Origin: Paraburkholderia sp. ZP32-5
GTDB lineage: Bacteria; Pseudomonadota; Gammaproteobacteria; Burkholderiales; Burkholderiaceae
Assembly: GCF_021390495.1 (NCBI RefSeq)
Contig: NZ_JAJEJP010000001.1
Location: 2,356,001-2,420,000 of the forward strand
Length of the DNA: 64,000 nt
Reading direction: 5' to 3'
The notes beneath the pieces were generated by a model, which ran no database searches, was not told where the DNA came from, and worked only from the letters and a program-made list of their open reading frames with translations. The position numbers were made by a program, and so were the translations under genes. Positions 58,652-64,000 of this stretch are shown in pieces; positions within the stretch are counted from its first letter, which is position 1, and the number at the start of each line of letters is the position of its first letter.

Positions 58652-61417
58652 CTAGGCCTCCTCGACGGACAGGAAGCGGAAATCGATGCCGCCGTTCTCG
58701 CTCACGACCAGATGCACGCCGCCGAACGGTTCCGAAATCGAGATGCGTTCGAGTACCTGACGCGCGAGTTCGGGCAGGATCGATTGCGTCAGGATGTGAT
58801 CGACATTGCGCGCGCCACTATCCACTTCCTTGCAGCGCTCGGTGATCAGCGCGGCCAGCGGTTCGTCCCACGTCAGGCGCGCATGGTGATTGCTCTCGAA
58901 ACGCTGCGCGAGCCGCGTCAGCTTCAGATTGACGATCGAGTGAATCTGCGCGTCGCCGAGCGGGTAATACGGCACCAGCACCAGACGGCCGAGGAACGCC
59001 GGGCTGAACTGGCGCAACAGCGCCGGGCGCAGACGTTCGGTCAGCGCTTCCGGTTCCGGGCGGCGGCCGCCCGCGCATGCATCGGTGATGATGTCTTGCG
59101 CCGCGTTCGAGGTCAGCAGGATCAGCGTGTTCTTGAAGTCGATCGGCACGCCTTCGCCGTCTTCCATCACGCCCTTGTCGAACACCTGGAAAAACAGTTC
59201 GAGCACATCCGGATGGGCCTTTTCCATCTCGTCGAGCAGCACGACGCTATAGGGACGGCGCCGCACCGCTTCGGTCAGCACGCCGCCGCGTCCATAGCCG
59301 ACATATCCGGGCGGCGCACCCTTCAGCCCCGACACGCTGTGCGCTTCCTGGAACTCCGACATATTGACGGTGATCATGTTGCGCTCGCCGCCGTACAGCG
59401 TATCGGCCAGCGCGCACGCGGTCTCGGTCTTGCCGACGCCGCTCGGGCCGACCAGCAGGAACACGCCGACCGGCTTGCCCGGATCGTCGAGATCGGCGCG
59501 GAACGTGCGCACACGGCGCGCGATCGCATCGAGTGCCTGATCCTGGCCGACCACGCGTTCGGCGAGTTTGTCCTGCAGATACAGCACCGTGTGCAACTCG
59601 TCGGCAAGCATGCGGCCGACTGGAATGCCGGTCCAGCCGGAAATCACTTTCGCGACCACCGACGAATCGACGCACACCGGCACCATCGGCTCGTCGCTCT
59701 GCACCGCTTCGAGGCCTTTTTCGAGGCGGCCGAGGTTGGCCGTCAGCGACGCGGCATCGTCGGCGTCGTCGCCGTCCGCGGTGTTGCGTTCGTCGGCCAG
59801 ATGCTCGGCGATCTTCTTGCGCCACGCGATGATCTCGCCGACCGCATGCTTTTCGGTGACGAGCTTGTCCGACAGACGCGCATGCTGCGCGCGGTCGGTT
59901 TCGAGCTGCTTCGTGATCGTTGCAATGGCATCGGCGCGGTCGCTGCCGGTGGCCGCTTCGTGGCGCAGGATGCGCAACTGGTTCTCGTTGCTTTCGATCG
60001 AGCGGCCGAGCGCTTCGATCTCTTCCGGCACGCCGTTCTGACCGATCGCGACGCGCGCGCAAGCGGTGTCGAGCACGCTGATCGCCTTGTCCGGCAACTG
60101 GCGCCCGGTGATATAGCGATGCGACAGCCGCACCGCGTCGCGCACCGCGTCGTCGAGAATTTCGACGCCATGATGTTCGGCGAGCTTCGCGACCATGCCG
60201 CGCAGCATGTCGATCGCAACCGCTTCGCTCGGCTCTTCGACCTTGACGACCTGGAAGCGCCGCGCGAGCGCCGGGTCGCGTTCGACGTATTTCTTGTACT
60301 CGGCCCACGTGGTCGCGGCGATCGTGCGCAACTCGCCGCGCGCGAGCGCCGGCTTCAACAGATTGGCCGCGTCGCCCTGACCTTCGCTGCCGCCCGCGCC
60401 GATCAGCTGATGCGCTTCGTCGATGAACAGGATCACCGGCACCGGTGACGCCTTCACCTCGGCGATCACCGACTTCAGGCGGTTCTCGAATTCGCCCTTC
60501 ACGCCCGCGCCGGCTTGCAGCAACGCGAGATCGAGCGAGCGCACCGACACGTTCTGCAACGCCGGCGGCACGTCGCGCTGCACGATACGTTGCGCGAAAC
60601 CTTCGACCACCGCCGTCTTGCCGACGCCGGCCTCGCCGGTCAGGATCGGGTTGTTCTGGCGGCGCCGCAGCAGCACGTCGATCAGTTGACGGATCTCGGC
60701 ATCGCGGCCGCGAATCGGATCGATCGCGCCTTCGCGGGCGAGCGCGGTCATATCGACCGTGTATTGATCAAGCGCGCTGTGCGCGCCACCGCCGGCCGCG
60801 CGCGACATCGACGGCATTTGCGGTTGCTGCGGCGCGGCGGCGTCCGTCGTGCTCTTGCCCGCCGCATCGGGCGAGCCGCCGGCGGCGCTACCAGCCGACT
60901 TGCCAGCCGCTTTGCCGGCGGACGACGCTCCGCCGCCCGCATCTTCCGCCGAGCCCGCCAGCACCGTCGCCAGTTGATCGCGCAGGCTCGCGCGCGGAAT
61001 GTTCAGCAATGCCGGCGCCGATTCGAGCAGCAGACCGCGCAGGCTGTCGATTTCGAGCAGCGCGAGCACCAGCGTGCCCGAACGGATCTGCTGCTCGCCG
61101 AGCAGCATCGAGCTGAGCAGCCACGCTTCCTGAAACAGCGCCGCGAAATTCGGCGACAGCGCGGGCGTGCGGCCATTGCCGCGCTTGAACTGGTCGATCG
61201 CTTTCTGCAACTGCGCGATCAGTGTGTCCGGCTTGATCTGGAAATGCTTGAGGATCGCCTGCAGATCGGGCGCATCGGACTCCAGCAGCGTCAGCAACAG
61301 ATGTTCGACGTCGACGTTGTAGTGGGTCTGCCGCACGCACAATTGCGCGGCCTGCTCCATCGCGTGTTTGCACTCGGGATTGAGCTGGGCCAGCAGCGTA
61401 CGGATATCGATGTTCAT
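58652..61417 (-). CDS. tssH: Type VI secretion AAA+ ATPase ClpV (TssH)
   Basis: It disassembles contracted TssBC sheath. It is 921 aa. The N-domain has TLLAQLNPECKHAMEQAAQL and the binding groove YNVDVEHLLLTLLE. The first AAA+ module has GEAGVGKTAVVEGFA near residue 259 and a sensor region with VILFIDEAHQLIG. The second has GPSGVGKTETACALAD near residue 655 and VVLLDEMEKAHPDVLELFFQ. Between the N-domain and first module is a long Ala/Gly/Ser linker (residues about 167-215). Its ATG overlaps the tssG TGA (ATGA). Confidence 0.96.
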   Translation of the reverse strand: MNIDIRTLLAQLNPECKHAMEQAAQLCVRQTHYNVDVEHLLLTLLESDAPDLQAILKHFQIKPDTLIAQLQKAIDQFKRGNGRTPALSPNFAALFQEAWLLSSMLLGEQQIRSGTLVLALLEIDSLRGLLLESAPALLNIPRASLRDQLATVLAGSAEDAGGGASSAGKAAGKSAGSAAGGSPDAAGKSTTDAAAPQQPQMPSMSRAAGGGAHSALDQYTVDMTALAREGAIDPIRGRDAEIRQLIDVLLRRRQNNPILTGEAGVGKTAVVEGFAQRIVQRDVPPALQNVSVRSLDLALLQAGAGVKGEFENRLKSVIAEVKASPVPVILFIDEAHQLIGAGGSEGQGDAANLLKPALARGELRTIAATTWAEYKKYVERDPALARRFQVVKVEEPSEAVAIDMLRGMVAKLAEHHGVEILDDAVRDAVRLSHRYITGRQLPDKAISVLDTACARVAIGQNGVPEEIEALGRSIESNENQLRILRHEAATGSDRADAIATITKQLETDRAQHARLSDKLVTEKHAVGEIIAWRKKIAEHLADERNTADGDDADDAASLTANLGRLEKGLEAVQSDEPMVPVCVDSSVVAKVISGWTGIPVGRMLADELHTVLYLQDKLAERVVGQDQALDAIARRVRTFRADLDDPGKPVGVFLLVGPSGVGKTETACALADTLYGGERNMITVNMSEFQEAHSVSGLKGAPPGYVGYGRGGVLTEAVRRRPYSVVLLDEMEKAHPDVLELFFQVFDKGVMEDGEGVPIDFKNTLILLTSNAAQDIITDACAGGRRPEPEALTERLRPALLRQFSPAFLGRLVLVPYYPLGDAQIHSIVNLKLTRLAQRFESNHHARLTWDEPLAALITERCKEVDSGARNVDHILTQSILPELARQVLERISISEPFGGVHLVVSENGGIDFRFLSVEEA

Positions 61418-62769
61418 GCGCGCAATCCTTCTTGATGACGTCCGGCAGCGGTGGCCGCGCGCAGCGCGAGCCGAACCGGTGCCGGTGCCGGTGCTGGTTC
61501 AAGTGCCGTCGACCGCGCGGCGGCAGCCGTGCCGCGCGCGTGGGTCGTGGAAATGGTTTGAGGGGTATTGCTCGTATCGCCGGCATCGTTCGAACGGCGC
61601 GCGCCGCCGGCCACCCACGAGGTCCAGCCGAGCCGCGCCGCGCGCGGGCCGCCGAGCGCGCAACTGACGCGCTGCGGCGCCAGCTTCAGCACGAATTCGA
61701 CGTCGAAATCCTGTTGCAGATAGCAGCGGATCAGCCATTGCGCGAGCGCATGATCGCGCCCGCCCGGCAGCAGCGCGGTGAAACGTTCGCGCGACAGATC
61801 CGCGAATTCGATGCGAATGCCGGCCGCCTGATCCCATGCGCGACGGCCCAGCACGCTCTGGCCGCCGAGCCGCGGCGCGCGCGAACCGACGCGCGCGAGC
61901 CGCAGCGAATCGCTGGCATCGATATCGCGCCAACCGCCGACGAACTGCGCGCCGCGCACCGGAACGCCGAGGCGGTCGGACAGCAGCGCGAGCAGGCCCG
62001 TCATCGAACGCGGCGCGGCGCTCAGCAGCCCCGCGTGACGCAGCCACAGCCGTTCGTCGTGCGGGCCGCGCTGGTCGCCGTTCAGGCCGAGATTGCTCAA
62101 CGTGTCGAGGCACGCGGCGATCGCCGACGAATGCGGCGAGCGCCAGTTCAGACCCGGCGCGTGCTTCTTGCGGCTGCGATACAGGAACGACAGGAAGCGA
62201 TGATTGAAGATGTCGAGCAGGTCGGCCATCGCGAAGTCACGCTTCGTCATGGCTTCGAGCACCAGCTCGGTAAACGGCATCGGCAGCGGACCGTTCGCGC
62301 CGGCGAGCGTCAGCGCGGCGGTCGACAACGTGAACGCGGGACGCCGGCCCGGGCGCGGACGATGCCGCTCGCGCAGTTCGTGCGGCTCGTGTTCTTCATT
62401 GGCCGGCGGCACGGTGCGACTGTCGTGCGGGTCTTTGTGCGAATCTTCGCGCGCTTCGATGCCCACCTCGATGCGCGCCTGAGCGAGTACCTGATCGAGC
62501 AGCAGATCGAGCGCCGGGTTGCGCGGTTCGTCGCGCAATCCGCCACGCCGCACGCTGCGCACGTCGCTCGGTTCGAACGCGAGCGACACGGAACCCGTCA
62601 GACGCACCGCTTCGCCCGCGCCATTGCCGCGGCCGAGCGCGCGCGCATGCGGCACGGCACGTTCGAGCAGACTGATCGCCTGGAACAGATCGAAGCCTTG
62701 CGGATTCGCGATGAGCCGGGCGATCAGAGCAGCTGCTGGCAACCGGTCATCGGTTCCCATTGCTTCCAT
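61414..62769 (-). CDS. tssG: Type VI secretion baseplate protein TssG
   Basis: A baseplate wedge subunit, 451 aa. ATG 62769 has GGAG seven bases upstream and overlaps tssF by 46 bases; ATG 62760 is an alternative. TssG marks are QGFDLFQAISLLERAVPHAR, RLTGSVSLAFEPSDVRSV, LSTAALTLAGANGPLPMPFT and FLSFLYRSRKKH. Residues about 88-140 are a charged, His- and Arg-rich insertion (EDSHKDPHDSRTVPPANEEH onward) not usual in TssG. The C-terminus carries about 45 low-complexity residues. Confidence 0.93.
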   Translation of the reverse strand: MEAMGTDDRLPAAALIARLIANPQGFDLFQAISLLERAVPHARALGRGNGAGEAVRLTGSVSLAFEPSDVRSVRRGGLRDEPRNPALDLLLDQVLAQARIEVGIEAREDSHKDPHDSRTVPPANEEHEPHELRERHRPRPGRRPAFTLSTAALTLAGANGPLPMPFTELVLEAMTKRDFAMADLLDIFNHRFLSFLYRSRKKHAPGLNWRSPHSSAIAACLDTLSNLGLNGDQRGPHDERLWLRHAGLLSAAPRSMTGLLALLSDRLGVPVRGAQFVGGWRDIDASDSLRLARVGSRAPRLGGQSVLGRRAWDQAAGIRIEFADLSRERFTALLPGGRDHALAQWLIRCYLQQDFDVEFVLKLAPQRVSCALGGPRAARLGWTSWVAGGARRSNDAGDTSNTPQTISTTHARGTAAAARSTALEPAPAPAPVRLALRAATAAGRHQEGLRA

Positions 62770-64000
62770 ATCTCGTCTCCGCGGCGCACCACCAACCGCA
62801 CAAATGAATTGACCGACGTGTACATCGCGAAGAAGCGCGCGAGCACCGCGCCCATCAGCAACGGCGAACCGCCGACGAACGCATGCGCGTCGAACTCGAT
62901 GCTCACTTCGGTGCCGCGGCAGTAGCCGCGCCATGCGTCGGCGCCGACATGCGCCGTGACGTTGCGCGCCTGAATGCTCTTGATGCCGCGAATCTGGTCC
63001 TGCTCGCGCGTGCTTTCCGATGCGAACAGCCGCAGCATCTCCTGCAACTGCTTCTGCCCGGTCGCGCCGCTGACCAGCGACTGATAGTTCAGCGTCAGCA
63101 ACGAAATCAGCCGCCACAGCGTTTCGCTGCCGAGCGGCGGACTGCGTTGCAGCGTCGGCTCGTAAAGGCAGCGCACGCGCGCGTTCTGCGACACCTTCTC
63201 GACCAGCATGCGCGCGCCGACCGGCACCTGTTCGGCCAGATGCCGGTTCGTGCACAGCACGTTCGCGTAGACGACCGGCTCGCTCGGCTGGCTGAGCGCG
63301 TTGCTCGCGTCGACGAAGCTGAGGAATACATCGGTGCCCTGCACGTTTTCGCGCAGACTATGCTCGCGGCGCGCGGACCAGAACACCGTCGCGCCGTTGC
63401 CCTCGACATGATCGATCGCGGAGAAACCCGGCACGCTCGCCGAGCGTTCGGTCGACGGGTCGGATGCGATCACCGACACGATCGAATGGATTTCCGTCAT
63501 CGAATCGCGGCGCTGATCCGCGACCAGACGATATTCGTATTGGCGATGGTCGATCGCGATCGGCTCGCTCGTCTGCGAGAACAGATTCACGACCGGCGTG
63601 CAGCCGAGCTTGAAATGCTGTGCGCCGAGCATGCCGAGCCCGCGCGGCATCCGTTCGAGATGCAGCACGATTTCGCATTTGCGGCCGGTGCCCATGCGGC
63701 CGGCCAGATGATGCAGATCGAAGAAATGAAACTTGCGCGGGAACGCGAAATATTCCTGCATCAGTCCATACGCCGGCTGCGCATGCGAAGGCTGCGGCAG
63801 CACGTTGTCTTCCGGTGCGTAGCCGACCTCGCGCCAGGCCGACGCCGGCAGCATCACCGCGCGGCCGCCTTCCGGACGTAGCGACACATCGGTCACGCCG
63901 GACACCAGCAGCTCGTAGAGCGGCATCGTCACCATCCAGTCGCCATGCAGATGGATGCGCAACTGTTTTAGTTCGAGTTCCGAAAAATCGACGCCCGGCT
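62724..64000 (-). CDS. tssF: Type VI secretion baseplate protein TssF (partial, runs off right edge)
   Basis: The C-terminal 425 residues of TssF; the start is outside the window. The open frame continues to the edge as PGVDFSELELKQLRIHLHGD. TssF segments include YFAFPRKFHFFDLHHLAG, CTPVVNLFSQTSEPIAIDHR, YEYRLVADQRR and FASESTREQDQIRGI, ending SVNSFVRLVVRRGDEIWKQW. tssE, tssB, tssC and hcp probably follow to the right. Translational overlap with tssG indicates one transcript. Confidence 0.95.
   Translation of the reverse strand, partial: PGVDFSELELKQLRIHLHGDWMVTMPLYELLVSGVTDVSLRPEGGRAVMLPASAWREVGYAPEDNVLPQPSHAQPAYGLMQEYFAFPRKFHFFDLHHLAGRMGTGRKCEIVLHLERMPRGLGMLGAQHFKLGCTPVVNLFSQTSEPIAIDHRQYEYRLVADQRRDSMTEIHSIVSVIASDPSTERSASVPGFSAIDHVEGNGATVFWSARREHSLRENVQGTDVFLSFVDASNALSQPSEPVVYANVLCTNRHLAEQVPVGARMLVEKVSQNARVRCLYEPTLQRSPPLGSETLWRLISLLTLNYQSLVSGATGQKQLQEMLRLFASESTREQDQIRGIKSIQARNVTAHVGADAWRGYCRGTEVSIEFDAHAFVGGSPLLMGAVLARFFAMYTSVNSFVRLVVRRGDEIWKQWEPMTGCQQLL

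Noticed and set aside
42584..64000. Possibility that the T6SS is incomplete because tssB, tssC, hcp and tssE are missing
   Set aside because: The window cuts through tssF, so the missing genes probably lie to the right; nothing indicates deletion.

Overview
This is a GC-rich window with the gene content of a Burkholderiaceae beta-proteobacterium. Paraburkholderia is the most likely genus, judged from the purine-degradation locus with PuuD, the YbiT-type ABC-F protein, the dodecin, the indolepyruvate oxidoreductase pair and the T6SS gene order; no 16S rRNA or other marker is present to confirm it. I see no rRNA, tRNA, CRISPR array, insertion sequence or phage integrase. Most genes lie on the minus strand.

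Layout. Positions 1-9960 hold mixed housekeeping genes: a polyamine ABC importer (potF and the 5' part of potG, which runs off the left edge), an Nramp metal transporter, an MFS exporter, an OmpW porin, the ABC-F protein YbiT, a hydroxyisobutyrate-dehydrogenase-like reductase with a large low-complexity insertion, and a dodecin. Positions 10180-27830 form a purine salvage and degradation region. It holds a BMP-type nucleoside/purine ABC importer with a LysR regulator, an 8-oxoguanine-deaminase-like amidohydrolase, HiuH, PuuD, AllA, allantoicase, UraD, PuuE, an allantoin racemase, an NCS1 permease and a GntR/FCD regulator. Together these cover every step from urate to glyoxylate plus urea. A hipBA toxin-antitoxin remnant sits inside this region.

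Positions 28150-34000 hold LdcA, TadA with a DUF1992 protein, a FlxA-like protein, ThpR behind a perfect LexA-type palindrome, an MscS channel and a GST. Positions 33946-40134 hold iorA and iorB with an MFS gene between them that is broken by an in-frame TAA, plus a divergent LysR gene. A pcm gene and an unusual duplicated-module secreted protein then lead into the last region.

Positions 42584-64000 are a type VI secretion locus, all on the minus strand: tssF (partial), tssG, tssH/clpV, vgrG, a MORN/YwqK-like repeat gene, a DUF4280 PAAR-like gene, then a five-gene amino-acid module, then tssJ, tssK, tssL, tssM and tssA. tssB, tssC, hcp and tssE are not in the window and probably lie to the right. 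The five-gene module is a small membrane protein, a periplasmic SBP3 protein, a DAACS carrier, an Asp/Glu racemase and a second DAACS carrier. It is joined to tssJ by ATGA stop/start overlaps, and both carriers lack the conserved N(M/L)DG sodium-site motif. This is the best candidate in the window for an undescribed system: a secretion apparatus genetically wired to sensing, uptake or racemisation of acidic amino acids.
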